Shown piece after piece: positions 44,540 through 53,812 of a stretch of DNA of 64,000 nucleotides. The DNA is from Edaphobacter modestus (lineage in GTDB: Bacteria > Acidobacteriota > Terriglobia > Terriglobales > Acidobacteriaceae): NCBI RefSeq assembly GCF_004217555.1, contig NZ_SHKW01000001.1:620001-684000 (forward strand), given 5' to 3'. Every line of letters begins with the position of its first letter. Position 1 is the stretch's first letter. Below the pieces are notes generated by a model. That model was not told the origin of the DNA. It saw only the letters and a list, made by a program, of their open reading frames with translations, and did no database searches. The position numbers and the translations under genes are program-made.

Positions 44540-47500
44540 ATGGCCGCCGAGTTTACCCATCTTCACCTGCACACCGATTACTCCCTGCTCGACGGCGCCT
44601 GTGACGTCGATAAGCTTGCCGGGCACCTGAGCAAGATCGGCCAGAAGGCTGCCGCCATGACCGATCATGGCAATATCTATGGCGCGGTCCACTTCTTCGA
44701 CGCCATGAAGAAGAAGGACATCAAGCCGATTCTGGGCTGCGAGCTCTACCTGTCGGAGACCGAAAATCACCGCGAGATGTCTGGTGGCTACAAGCACTTC
44801 CTGGTTCTGGCCGAAAACGAAGAAGGATATCGCAATCTTGTTCGACTCACCAGCGAGGCAGCGCTCCATGGCTTTTATCGCAAGCCGCGCGTCTCGAAGG
44901 AATTTCTCTCCAGACATACGAAGGGCCTGATCGCCTTCTCCGGCTGCCTTGCCGGTGAGTTGAACCAGCACCTGATGGCCGGCAAGTACGACGAGGCCAA
45001 GCGCACGGCGGGCGTCTTCGAAGACATGTTCGGGAAAGGCAACTTCTTTCTCGAGGTGCAGGACCATGGCCTTGAGCCAGACAAGGCGGTCCGCGAAGCT
45101 CTGTACCGCATGGAGAAGGAGATCAACATCCCGTTGATCGCGACCAACGACAGCCACTATGTCGCGAGCGACGACTCCCGCGCCCACGAGATCCTGCTAT
45201 GCGTGCAGACCGCGGGAAGCATGAACGATCCCAACCGCTTCAAGTTCGACACGCAGGAGTTCTACATCAAGTCTGCTGAAGAGATGCATCGCCTCTTCGC
45301 CGACAATCCCGAGGTCTGCACGCGAACGATGCAGTTTATCGATCGCTGCAACCTGAAGCTTAGCAAGGTTGACGATCCCTTCCCGGAGTTTCCGGTTCCC
45401 GACGGCCATACCCTCGACAGCTACTTCGAGCAGGTGTGTCGCGAGGGCCTGCGCAAGCGGCTGGACACAGCCGTCGCGCACCTGCGTGAGCGCGGGCTTC
45501 TCCGCAAGACGACCACCGAGTATGAAGAGCGTCTGAACCGCGAGCTGGACTGCATCAAGCAGATGAAGTTTCCCGGCTATTTCATGATCGTATGGGACTT
45601 TATCCGTTACGCGAAGGAGCAGGGAATCCCCGTCGGTCCCGGCCGTGGATCGGCGGCTGGATCACTGGTCGCCTACGTGATGGAGATCACCGACATCGAC
45701 CCGCTTCAGAACGAACTGCTCTTCGAGCGCTTCCTCAATCCCGAACGCGTATCCATGCCCGATATCGACATCGACTTCTGCATGAACCGTCGCGGTGAGG
45801 TGATCGAGTACGTCAAGCGCAAGTATGGAAACGATCAGGTCGCGCAGATCATCACCTTCAACACCATGGCGGCAAAGGCCGCGATCAAGGACGTTGGTCG
45901 CGCGCTCGAGATACCGTACGGCGAGGTCGACCGAATCGCGAAGATGATCCCGGCGACGATCGGCATCACGATTGACGCTGCCCTGAAGGACAATGGCCCC
46001 CTTGCGACCGCCTACGACAGCGACCCGAAGATCAAGGAGCTGATCGACACGGCGATGCGTCTCGAAGGGCTGGTTCGCGGGGCAGGCGTACATGCCGCCG
46101 GTGTCGTCATCGCTCCGAAGCCTCTTACTGAGCTTGTTCCTGTCACTCGAACTAAGGACGAGGCCACGGTCACGGCGTACGACATGAAGGCTGTCGAGAA
46201 GATGGGCCTGCTCAAGATGGACTTCCTTGGGCTGACCACTCTGACCGTAATCGACGATTGCCTGAAGCTGATCAAGCAGACAGCCGGCGAAGACATCGAT
46301 ATGGCCAAGATTCCGCTCGACGATGAGAAGACGTACGAACAGGTCTTTCACCGCGCGCTGACTTCAGGAGTCTTCCAGTTTGAATCTGGCGGCATGCGCG
46401 ACGTGCTCCGCCGTTACAAGCCCAGTACGGTCGAAGATCTTACCGCCCTCAACGCGCTCTATCGGCCGGGCCCGATCCAGGGCGGCATGATCGACGACTT
46501 CATCGAGCGCAAATGGGGGCGTCGCGCCGTCGAGTACATGTTCCCGGAGCTGGAACCGATTCTGCGCGAGACCCTGGGTGTTATCGTCTACCAGGAGCAG
46601 GTCATGCAGATCAGCTCCGCTATCGGCGGCTACTCGCTCGGCGGCGCCGATCTTCTGCGTCGCGCCATGGGCAAGAAAAATCCCGAAGAGATGGCCAAAC
46701 AGCGCGACACCTTCATGGCAGGAGCTGCCACGCTGAAGTTCGATAAGAGCAAGGCCGGCGCACTCTTTGACCTGATGGAGCAGTTCGCCGGATACGGCTT
46801 CAACAAGTCGCACTCCGCTGCCTATGCGTTGCTGGCGTATCACACGGCATGGCTCAAGACTCACTATCCAGTCGAATTCATGGCGGCGCTGCTCACCAGC
46901 GAAACCTCGAAGCCTGAAAATGTCGTGAAGTACATCGGCGAATGCCGGGAGATCAACATCCCCGTTGTACCGCCCAATGTTCAGGCGTCTGACGCCAATT
47001 TCACTCCAGTTAAGACGGAGCAGGGCACCGCTATTGGATTCGGTCTTGCAGCGATTAAGAACGTCGGTCACAACGCCATCGAGTCGATCATTGCCGCGCG
47101 CACAGACCTGCGCAAAGAGGGCAAACAGGGCTTCGCCAGCCTGTGGGAGTTCTGCGAAAAGGTCGACCTGAGCCGATTGAACAAGCGCGTGCTCGAGTCG
47201 CTCATCAAGGCCGGTGCGATGGACAACTTCGGGGCTCGCGCACAGACGACCGCTGCTCTCGACAAGGCCATGGAGCAGGCCCAGAAGGCTCAGCGCGATG
47301 CTGCAGCAGGTCAGCACGGCCTGTTCGGAATCTTCGACGCTGATCCCTCTGCCGGGGCATCGAACGATCACGCCTTGCCCGGCGTTCCTGAGTGGGACGA
47401 GCATACGCGCCTTCAGAACGAGAAGGAGGTGCTCGGCTTCTTCGTCTCCGGTCATCCCATGGACAAGTACCGTGAGAAGCTGCGCAACATCAAAGTCGTC

Positions 47501-48076
47501 GATACCGCGACGGCGTGCGAGATGAAGCCCGAGCCGCAGGTCTTCCGCCGCGGACGCGACGAGCAGCCGCAGAACGAGATTCAGATCGCGGGCGTCATCA
47601 CTGGATTGAAGGTCGCCAAATCCAAGCGGTCCGGGGAGCTTTACGCCCAGGCGACGCTTGAAGACACGACCGGCAAGATTGAGCTGATCGCCTTCCCGCA
47701 GTCCTACGAGAAGCTGGCGGAGAAGCTCAAGATCGAAGTCCCGGTGCTGGTGCGCGGCGTTCTCCGGGGAGAAGAAGACTCGGCGCCAAAGCTGGCACTC
47801 TCCAACATTCAGGCATTAGAGGACGTCAAGATCAAGCTGCCTGAGGCTCTGCGGATCAAGGTTCCCCTGCATAATCCTGATGCTGCGCTGCTGGAAAAAC
47901 TGCACGCCATTCTGGTCGGTGCTCCGGGACGGGGGAAGCTGTTGCTCGATCTCGAGGAACCAGGTGAGTTCTGCGCCGTACTGGAGCCGCAGGGCGTCAT
48001 GGTCGCCGCGGACCGACTCTTCATCGATCGCGTCGAAGAGATCGTGGGGCAGGGCGGCGTCCGCGTCATCGAATAA
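44540..48076 (+). CDS. dnaE: DNA polymerase III alpha subunit
   Basis: A 1178-residue replicative polymerase of the DnaE1 type. The PHP domain fills residues ~1-280 (FTHLHLHTDYSLLDG, MTDHGNIYG). The palm carries the catalytic Asp residues in PDIDIDF at 407-413 and GPGRGSAAGSLVAY just before. Later blocks are the helix-hairpin-helix region (KNVGHNAIESI), the tandem LSRLNKRVLESLIKAGAMD, an OB-fold (IQIAGVITGLKVAKSKRSGELY) and the C-terminal tau-binding part. The PHP motif HLHTDYS is intact, as in family members with metal-binding PHP. Full length for the family. Confidence 0.97.
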   Translation: MAAEFTHLHLHTDYSLLDGACDVDKLAGHLSKIGQKAAAMTDHGNIYGAVHFFDAMKKKDIKPILGCELYLSETENHREMSGGYKHFLVLAENEEGYRNLVRLTSEAALHGFYRKPRVSKEFLSRHTKGLIAFSGCLAGELNQHLMAGKYDEAKRTAGVFEDMFGKGNFFLEVQDHGLEPDKAVREALYRMEKEINIPLIATNDSHYVASDDSRAHEILLCVQTAGSMNDPNRFKFDTQEFYIKSAEEMHRLFADNPEVCTRTMQFIDRCNLKLSKVDDPFPEFPVPDGHTLDSYFEQVCREGLRKRLDTAVAHLRERGLLRKTTTEYEERLNRELDCIKQMKFPGYFMIVWDFIRYAKEQGIPVGPGRGSAAGSLVAYVMEITDIDPLQNELLFERFLNPERVSMPDIDIDFCMNRRGEVIEYVKRKYGNDQVAQIITFNTMAAKAAIKDVGRALEIPYGEVDRIAKMIPATIGITIDAALKDNGPLATAYDSDPKIKELIDTAMRLEGLVRGAGVHAAGVVIAPKPLTELVPVTRTKDEATVTAYDMKAVEKMGLLKMDFLGLTTLTVIDDCLKLIKQTAGEDIDMAKIPLDDEKTYEQVFHRALTSGVFQFESGGMRDVLRRYKPSTVEDLTALNALYRPGPIQGGMIDDFIERKWGRRAVEYMFPELEPILRETLGVIVYQEQVMQISSAIGGYSLGGADLLRRAMGKKNPEEMAKQRDTFMAGAATLKFDKSKAGALFDLMEQFAGYGFNKSHSAAYALLAYHTAWLKTHYPVEFMAALLTSETSKPENVVKYIGECREINIPVVPPNVQASDANFTPVKTEQGTAIGFGLAAIKNVGHNAIESIIAARTDLRKEGKQGFASLWEFCEKVDLSRLNKRVLESLIKAGAMDNFGARAQTTAALDKAMEQAQKAQRDAAAGQHGLFGIFDADPSAGASNDHALPGVPEWDEHTRLQNEKEVLGFFVSGHPMDKYREKLRNIKVVDTATACEMKPEPQVFRRGRDEQPQNEIQIAGVITGLKVAKSKRSGELYAQATLEDTTGKIELIAFPQSYEKLAEKLKIEVPVLVRGVLRGEEDSAPKLALSNIQALEDVKIKLPEALRIKVPLHNPDAALLEKLHAILVGAPGRGKLLLDLEEPGEFCAVLEPQGVMVAADRLFIDRVEEIVGQGGVRVIE

Positions 48077-48112
48077 CCTCGGAATCTGAAAAAAACAATT
48101 AGTGCTTTCGTC

Positions 48113-48147
48113 GGATCATCTCCACATGTACTTTGTGGAGATGATCC
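48113..48147. repeat. 14-bp perfect inverted repeat at the start of the DUF885 gene
   Basis: 48113-48126 pairs perfectly with 48134-48147 around a 7-nt loop. It contains two in-frame ATGs (48126 and 48141). No T-run follows on either strand, so it does not look like the dnaE terminator. It could hide the translation start or bind a dimeric protein. Confidence 0.55.
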
Positions 48148-49862
48148 CCTTCAGAACTCTGCCTGCTTTTCTCAGTGCTGTCCTGCTTCTGACTGGTATG
48201 AGTGCGAACGCGGAATTTCAACGTTCGCGGTTGGATACTCTCAGCGAAACCTTCTGGAAGTGGCGCGCTACTGAGCAGCCGTTTACCAACGACGATATTC
48301 CGAGGATCGAGCGTTCCAGTGACTTTGTCGTTGACTGGTCGCCTGATGCGGTCAGGACATACCACCGGCAGATCGAAGAGTTTGAAAAGCAGTGGCGCGC
48401 GCTCGATACAGCGGGTGCCTCCGTCGGCGATCAGGCCGACTACCGTCTGCTGGGTTCAGCGATCGCCCGGGTCTATTGGGAACTCGATGGGATGCCCATG
48501 TGGCGCGAGAATCCGGATTTCTATCTGCAGCAGAGTCTCGGAAGCGTCTATGCGCTCCTTCTTCCTCCCGCACCCTTCGCGGCGGAACGTCAGAGTCAAC
48601 TGCTGGCGCGTCTTGAGAGGATCCCCGCAACTCTGGTTGTGGCACGCGAGAATCTTACGGATATGCGCGGTCCCTATGTTCGCGTGACGAAGAGTTCCCT
48701 CGAGGGAATCGAAGGGCGGCTCGATCGGTATGAAGCGGCCATGCTTCCGGAGCTCTCAGAGGCCAACCGTGCGCGTTTCCGCAAGGACCTTACCACCGCC
48801 AAGGAAGCCCTGGTAAGCTACCGTTCCTGGATCGACAGCAAGGCGGCTGGCTTGCCTGAGAAGACTGCGGTCGGACGGGAAGGCTACCTTTACTTCCTGC
48901 GAAACGTGGCGTTGCTGTCCTACACGCCGGAGCAGATGCTTGCCATGGGAAGGCAGGAGTGGGAGCGCTCCGTAGCCTTTGAAAGTTTTGCCCGGGCCGC
49001 GAATACGGGCAGGCCGAAGTTGCCGGTATTTCCCACCGTCGCCGCGCAGGTCGAGAGCGCCGACAAGGCAGAGCTTGCAATACGAGAGTATCTCGTCAGC
49101 CACGGAATCCTGTCGGTGCCGCCCGAGATCAAGCATTACCGTGACCGGCCTCTTCCAGCTTACGTAGCGCCGTTCAGCTTCCTTGGAGTAACCGATGATC
49201 TGACCGGACCTTCACGCCTCGATCAGGACAGCTCCAGTTACAAGAGCGATCCCACCAAGGTAAAGGGATTCTTCAGCGTCATCACTGCCATGGACACGCG
49301 CCCATTGATGGTCCACGAAGGCATTCCCGGCCACTACTTCCAGATGGCGTGGAGCTGGCATCATCCCGATCCGATCCGGCGGCATTATTACGACTCCGAG
49401 TCCAACGAGGGAATCGGCTTCTATGCAGAGGAGATGATGCTTGAAGCCGGTCTCTTCGACGATGCTCCGCTGATGAAGGAGAGCATTTACAGCATGATGC
49501 GCCTGCGGGCGCTGAGGACCGAGGTGGATATCCGGCTGGCGCTGGGCACGTTTACTCTTGAGCAGGCAGCGGATTATCTTGCTTCAACGGTGCCGATGGA
49601 TATGCCCACGGCACGCAGCGAGGCAGCGATGTTCGCCTCAACGCCGGGACAGGCCATCACCTACCAGATTGGCAAACTCGATATCATCCGGATGCTTAGC
49701 GACGCGCGGCACAAGGAAGGCGATTCGTTCAGGCTTCAACGCTTCCATGACTTCGTCTGGCTGAACGGGAACGTTCCCTTCGCCTTACAGCGCTGGGAGT
49801 TGTTGGGCGATGTAAGCGAGGTCCCGGCGATTCCGGCGTCGTTTGCCTGGACGTCGCACTGA
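48141..49862 (+). CDS. DUF885 secreted zinc peptidase-like protein
   Basis: A 573-residue exported protein. The ATG at 48141 gives a clean signal peptide (LPAFLSAVLLLTGMSANA); an ATG at 48126 and a GTG at 48102 are possible upstream starts. The DUF885 core has the metal site VHEGIPGHYFQ (H-E-G-x-P-G-H) with the later ligand Glu in NEGIGFYAEEMM, like M32-type carboxypeptidases. A periplasmic oligopeptidase role is likely but unproven. The start codon lies in the right arm of a 14-bp inverted repeat, which could control translation. It follows dnaE by 64 nt. Confidence 0.85.
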   Translation: MIPFRTLPAFLSAVLLLTGMSANAEFQRSRLDTLSETFWKWRATEQPFTNDDIPRIERSSDFVVDWSPDAVRTYHRQIEEFEKQWRALDTAGASVGDQADYRLLGSAIARVYWELDGMPMWRENPDFYLQQSLGSVYALLLPPAPFAAERQSQLLARLERIPATLVVARENLTDMRGPYVRVTKSSLEGIEGRLDRYEAAMLPELSEANRARFRKDLTTAKEALVSYRSWIDSKAAGLPEKTAVGREGYLYFLRNVALLSYTPEQMLAMGRQEWERSVAFESFARAANTGRPKLPVFPTVAAQVESADKAELAIREYLVSHGILSVPPEIKHYRDRPLPAYVAPFSFLGVTDDLTGPSRLDQDSSSYKSDPTKVKGFFSVITAMDTRPLMVHEGIPGHYFQMAWSWHHPDPIRRHYYDSESNEGIGFYAEEMMLEAGLFDDAPLMKESIYSMMRLRALRTEVDIRLALGTFTLEQAADYLASTVPMDMPTARSEAAMFASTPGQAITYQIGKLDIIRMLSDARHKEGDSFRLQRFHDFVWLNGNVPFALQRWELLGDVSEVPAIPASFAWTSH

Positions 49863-49885
49863 AACCGTCGGTCGCGTGCGTACCG

Positions 49886-51427
49886 TTAGAACCGAAGCAC
49901 GGGACCGATTTGCACCCCCCAGTTGGTGGAGTTGCTGTAGTTGTCGTGGGAGAGAAAGGAGAGCCTGGGAGGCGTTCCAATCCCGTCCGGATCGCGCTCG
50001 GTGGTCTTGTAACGAATCAGCATCTGTACCGCACTTGCGCGCAATCCAAAGTGATTCGAGAGACGAAGATCGCCGGAGAGCGTCGCGGCCGCGGCAAAAT
50101 TGTAGTTCCGTTTCAGCGACGAAGGGTCCGTTCCGGTTCTCGAGTAACTTGCAAAGCCGGGAGAAAGCCCAACCTTGACCGCATACCTCTTAGTTGAGTA
50201 GCCAGAACGGAATCCGAACGTTGCCGTCGTCAGTGACCCCCCAACACTGAGCGAGGAGACGGGGCTCGCCTGCGGATAGATGGAGACGTCGCTGACAAAA
50301 TCGAGATAGCGACTCAGGCGCAGACCGAACTCCAGGCCCGCCCCTGTCGCCGCCTGGCGGCAGTTCATGCATGTGGTGTGATTGGTCTCCACGTTGAGAG
50401 ATGAGTAGTGCAGGCTCAGGTCAAAGTGCTCGACCGGCTCCTCGGAGAGGAGACGTTGGAAGCGCACTTGAACCGGCGATTGATACTCGCTGGGATGTTC
50501 GTAGTCCCGATACCAGGGATAGCGCCCACGAAGCATGTTTGCTAGTGATCTCGGTGGATTGAGAGAGGCGCGGACTACTTTAATTCCAAAGTTATTCGGG
50601 TGTCGCCGCACCAGGGGATCCGAGATGTAACGATCGATCGTATCTTCGCCGATCAGCCATAGTGTCCCGACGACGGGAGTGATGATGAAGTCCACCCAGC
50701 CGGTGTTATTGGTGTAGGTCGTGCCAGGATTTTCGCAGTAGTCCGGCGTCCCAGGTTTCTTGTTGCAGCGGATCGGATAGGTGAAGCCTCCCTGGTTGAA
50801 GATCGCGGTCTCCCCAAGCGGTCCGATCTCCCACTGTGTCGAATAAACAGTATTCCAGAGAAAAGCGCGAAAGCGGCTTCGCCAGTATTCTCGAGAACGC
50901 GAGATCTCCTGGGTACGGCCGCGGGGATCATTTTGAACCTCGATATATCCGGAGATCGCCCCCTGCATCGGATGCCCGATGTAGTTCACTTTGATGCTGT
51001 CGCCATCGTTCCAGCGACCCATATTGAACTGCTGGGCCGAAGCCCAGTAATTGGACCAGAAGGGGCTGTTGAGCAGGATGTGACGATCGTTCTGATCGGC
51101 CGTCATGATCCGGGTTGCATGCTGCAGCAGCTCGAACGAGAAGGACTGCAGAAGCAGGCCCTTCCAGTGAAACGGCTCCGCAGCCTCAGGATGTCTCGTC
51201 GTCCGGCCCCCAAGTGCCACAACATCAAATTCGTCTACCGGCGCGCGGAGGGGACGCGAATGGAAGGCGGGGTTGAAGATCGGGTCCTGCGGGCGCACCG
51301 GTTGAGGACCATCCACCAGCTCTGTGACGGACGGCAAGTCATCGCTGCCACGAACCATTGGGGCTTCCTGCGCGAGACCAAAACAGCTCAGAAGAAAGAG
51401 AACTCCTACCGTACACGGGCGACACAT
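49886..51427 (-). CDS. Outer-membrane beta-barrel-like protein, function unknown
   Basis: A 513-residue exported protein. The ATG at 51427 is chosen because it starts a signal peptide (CTVGVLFLLSCFGLAQEA); the frame is open 41 codons further upstream without a signal. The N-terminal half is enriched in Trp/Tyr/Asn (SPFWSNYWASAQQFN). It contains an SxFRAFLWNTVYSTQWEIGP block and IITPVVGTLWLIGEDTIDRYI. The C-terminal third alternates polar and hydrophobic residues and ends in a terminal Phe (IGPVLRF), as outer-membrane barrels do. A TTCMNCRQ segment gives a CxxC pair. Proteins like this are frequent in Acidobacteriota, but I know no assigned function. Confidence 0.7.
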   Translation of the reverse strand: MCRPCTVGVLFLLSCFGLAQEAPMVRGSDDLPSVTELVDGPQPVRPQDPIFNPAFHSRPLRAPVDEFDVVALGGRTTRHPEAAEPFHWKGLLLQSFSFELLQHATRIMTADQNDRHILLNSPFWSNYWASAQQFNMGRWNDGDSIKVNYIGHPMQGAISGYIEVQNDPRGRTQEISRSREYWRSRFRAFLWNTVYSTQWEIGPLGETAIFNQGGFTYPIRCNKKPGTPDYCENPGTTYTNNTGWVDFIITPVVGTLWLIGEDTIDRYISDPLVRRHPNNFGIKVVRASLNPPRSLANMLRGRYPWYRDYEHPSEYQSPVQVRFQRLLSEEPVEHFDLSLHYSSLNVETNHTTCMNCRQAATGAGLEFGLRLSRYLDFVSDVSIYPQASPVSSLSVGGSLTTATFGFRSGYSTKRYAVKVGLSPGFASYSRTGTDPSSLKRNYNFAAAATLSGDLRLSNHFGLRASAVQMLIRYKTTERDPDGIGTPPRLSFLSHDNYSNSTNWGVQIGPVLRF

Positions 51428-51733
51428 GAATTTGCTTTCAGCTCTGGCCGACTTTGCGGTTCCTTGACGGAATTGGCTCGCCGATCCGGAGTAAGTGTTA
51501 TGAAATTTATCTCGAGGCGAACTCGCGTGAAGGCCATACCTCTTCGTCATCTGAACGACCCTCGAGATTCAGGCTATGACAGAGCAGAAAAAGGCCCGTT
51601 CTCTGCAGGGTGTGCATCCAACTCTATCTAGGATGCCGGTAGACATCTATCCGCTGTCCCTCGAGAGTAAACAAGGCAGCGCCCTCACACCGTGTTCGCA
51701 TACAATCGAACGAGAAGCAGGATTAGCCTCAAT

Positions 51734-52627
51734 ATGGCCGAAAAAGAAGCAAGCAGAATAATGCATGGCAACTCAGCCGTTCCGCCCGTTCCAGAAGCAT
51801 GGATCAGGACAGAGCTGGCTAGAAATCCGCAGCGTCCTTATCCTATGGACTTCATTCAGGCAATTTTCACGGATTTCACCGAGATTCACGGCGATCGCTC
51901 CTTTGGAGACGACCAGGCCATGTCTGCCGGTATGGCGTGGTTTCACGGTGAGCCGGTCATGGTCATCGGAAATCTGAAAGGCCGCACACTCAAGGAGCGG
52001 GTCGCGCGCAAATTCGGCTCTCCCGATCCCGAAGGATACCGCAAGGCCCTGCGTGCGATGAAGATCGCCGAGAAGTTTTCACGCCCTGTCTTCACCTTTA
52101 TCGACCTCGCCGGAGCCTATCCCGGAATCGGTGCCGAGGAGCGCGGACAAGGCGAGGCTATCGCCCGCAATCTCCTCGAGATGTCCCGGCTGCGAGTTCC
52201 AACCATCGCCACCATTACAGGGGAAGGAGGATCGGGCGGTGCCTTGGCTCTGGCCGTCGCAGATCGCGTGCTGATGCTCGAGAACGCCATTTATTCGGTC
52301 ATCTCCCCAGAGGCGTGCGCCTCCATCATGTGGAAGGACGCTAACCGAAAACAGCAGGCTGCCGCAGCACTGAAGTACGGGGCTGTCGATGCCCAACGTC
52401 TCGGCTGCGTCGACGAGGTTCTCGCCGAACCGGAAGGGGGCAGCCAGAACGATCCTGCAGCAGCCTTTGCCGCGGTCAACGAAAGGCTGCGGTTCCATCT
52501 TGACAGCCTCCGCGGGCTCTCTCTCGATCAACTTCTGGAGCAGCGTTACCGGAAGTTTCGTAACATCGCGCAGTTTTATACCAGCGAATCCGCCGAGGTT
52601 GATGCAGTGGCCTCTACCACCGCATAG
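51734..52627 (+). CDS. accA: Acetyl-CoA carboxylase carboxyltransferase subunit alpha
   Basis: A 297-residue enzyme subunit that, with AccD, transfers the carboxyl group from biotin to acetyl-CoA to make malonyl-CoA for fatty acid synthesis. Typical blocks are RPYPMDFIQAIFTDFTEIHGDR, GNLKGRTLKERVARKFG, DLAGAYPGIGAEERGQGEAIARNL, GEGGSGGALALAVADRVLML and SVISPEACASIMWKD. The ATG at 51734 is chosen; a GTG at 51692 and an ATG at 51761 are alternatives. A TACAAT -10-like hexamer lies at 51701-51706. accD is not in the window. Confidence 0.95.
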   Translation: MAEKEASRIMHGNSAVPPVPEAWIRTELARNPQRPYPMDFIQAIFTDFTEIHGDRSFGDDQAMSAGMAWFHGEPVMVIGNLKGRTLKERVARKFGSPDPEGYRKALRAMKIAEKFSRPVFTFIDLAGAYPGIGAEERGQGEAIARNLLEMSRLRVPTIATITGEGGSGGALALAVADRVLMLENAIYSVISPEACASIMWKDANRKQQAAAALKYGAVDAQRLGCVDEVLAEPEGGSQNDPAAAFAAVNERLRFHLDSLRGLSLDQLLEQRYRKFRNIAQFYTSESAEVDAVASTTA

Positions 52628-53690
52628 CGGCTCAACGCACGGAGCAGATCTGTTGTCGTCCCTCTCCGATCCAACGACTCCACCCCGGCGTGCCGGGAGA
52701 ACCCTCCAGCTGGCGCGCTTCGCAACAGCCTTCGCGTGGTCTGTCTCATCGCGCGTGCTCTCCGCCAGCTCTGCCCGTGGCATCACAAACCGCTTCAACA
52801 TGGACGCATGGCAGCCCTTGCTGAGCGCCTTGTTTCTTTTGTTCCTGCTCGCGGTCGGATTTCGTTTCTTGGAGATCATCGCGAGACGGCCGGCATCGAG
52901 CCGCTCCGTGCTCGGTCTCCCCCAACGGTCCACCTCGGGTAGGGAATGGCTGATCGGCGCAGCCCTGGGATGGGGAATGGTGATCCTCGCAGTGATGCCC
53001 ATGGTCCTCGCGGGAGGTCTGCACATCAGCTTCTGGACCGAACCCGGCACGATGCGCCTGATCGCAATCAATCTGCTGACCATCGCCGCGCAGACCCTGG
53101 CCGTCGAGGTCATCTTTCGCGGCTACGCCTTTCGTTGCCTGATCGAGGTCATCGGTCCTGTCGGCGCGACTCTGGGCATGTCGATTATCTTTGCCTTTGC
53201 CCAGGTGCTCATCAACGGAGCCACCTCCACCGGCATCTTTATTGCCGTCTTGATGGGGATACTCTTTTCGGTAGCCTGGCTCCGCACCCATGCTCTCTGG
53301 CTGGCCTGGGGAATGCACTTTGCCTGGACCGCCAGTATGGGGATGCTCTTTGGCCTTCCGGTCAGTGGAAAGATCGACTCCTCGGTTCTGGTCCAAACGA
53401 TCGCCTCCGGACGCCGTTGGCTCACAGGAGGCGATTACGGCCCCGAGGGAGCTCGATTTACCGCTCTTGCGTTGTTGGCCGGTCTCATTGTGCTGGTACG
53501 AGTTACCCGCGAATACGCGTGGAATTACACCCATACCCCCATCGTCGCCGGGGGGTATGCGATGGAAGCACAGCCGCCCGCAGCCCACGTTGCGATGGAA
53601 CAGTCACAGCAGAGCCAGCCCCCTGCTTTGGTTCAGATTCTTCCCAGCGCCCCACAGGGCCGGTCGGCTGGCGATCCGCCTGAAGTCTGA
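52602..53690 (+). CDS. CPBP-family membrane protein with degenerate protease motifs
   Basis: A 362-residue membrane protein of the CAAX protease/bacteriocin-processing (CPBP) family. The start at 52602, inside the end of accA, has an AGG 4-5 nt upstream; the ATG at 52800 is the alternative. The N-terminal RRAGRTLQLARF...RVLSASSARGI part looks structured and favours the longer form. About eight TM helices. The motif positions deviate: EExxFRG reads VEVIFRG, FxxxH reads FAFAQ, and HxxxN reads HFAWT. Three expected catalytic residues are therefore changed, so protease activity is doubtful. The C-terminus is a Pro/Gln/Ala-rich soluble tail. Confidence 0.78.
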   Translation: MQWPLPPHSGSTHGADLLSSLSDPTTPPRRAGRTLQLARFATAFAWSVSSRVLSASSARGITNRFNMDAWQPLLSALFLLFLLAVGFRFLEIIARRPASSRSVLGLPQRSTSGREWLIGAALGWGMVILAVMPMVLAGGLHISFWTEPGTMRLIAINLLTIAAQTLAVEVIFRGYAFRCLIEVIGPVGATLGMSIIFAFAQVLINGATSTGIFIAVLMGILFSVAWLRTHALWLAWGMHFAWTASMGMLFGLPVSGKIDSSVLVQTIASGRRWLTGGDYGPEGARFTALALLAGLIVLVRVTREYAWNYTHTPIVAGGYAMEAQPPAAHVAMEQSQQSQPPALVQILPSAPQGRSAGDPPEV

Positions 53691-53812
53691 CGATTTCCAG
53701 CCAGATTGTAAATTTCCTGCCTTCCACCGTTTAACGGGGAAACCATATCTTCACTCCCCTTGTCAAAAGGGAAGAGAAGGCGCAAGCTTGTCTGTATCTC
53801 CGAGGTGCTTCG

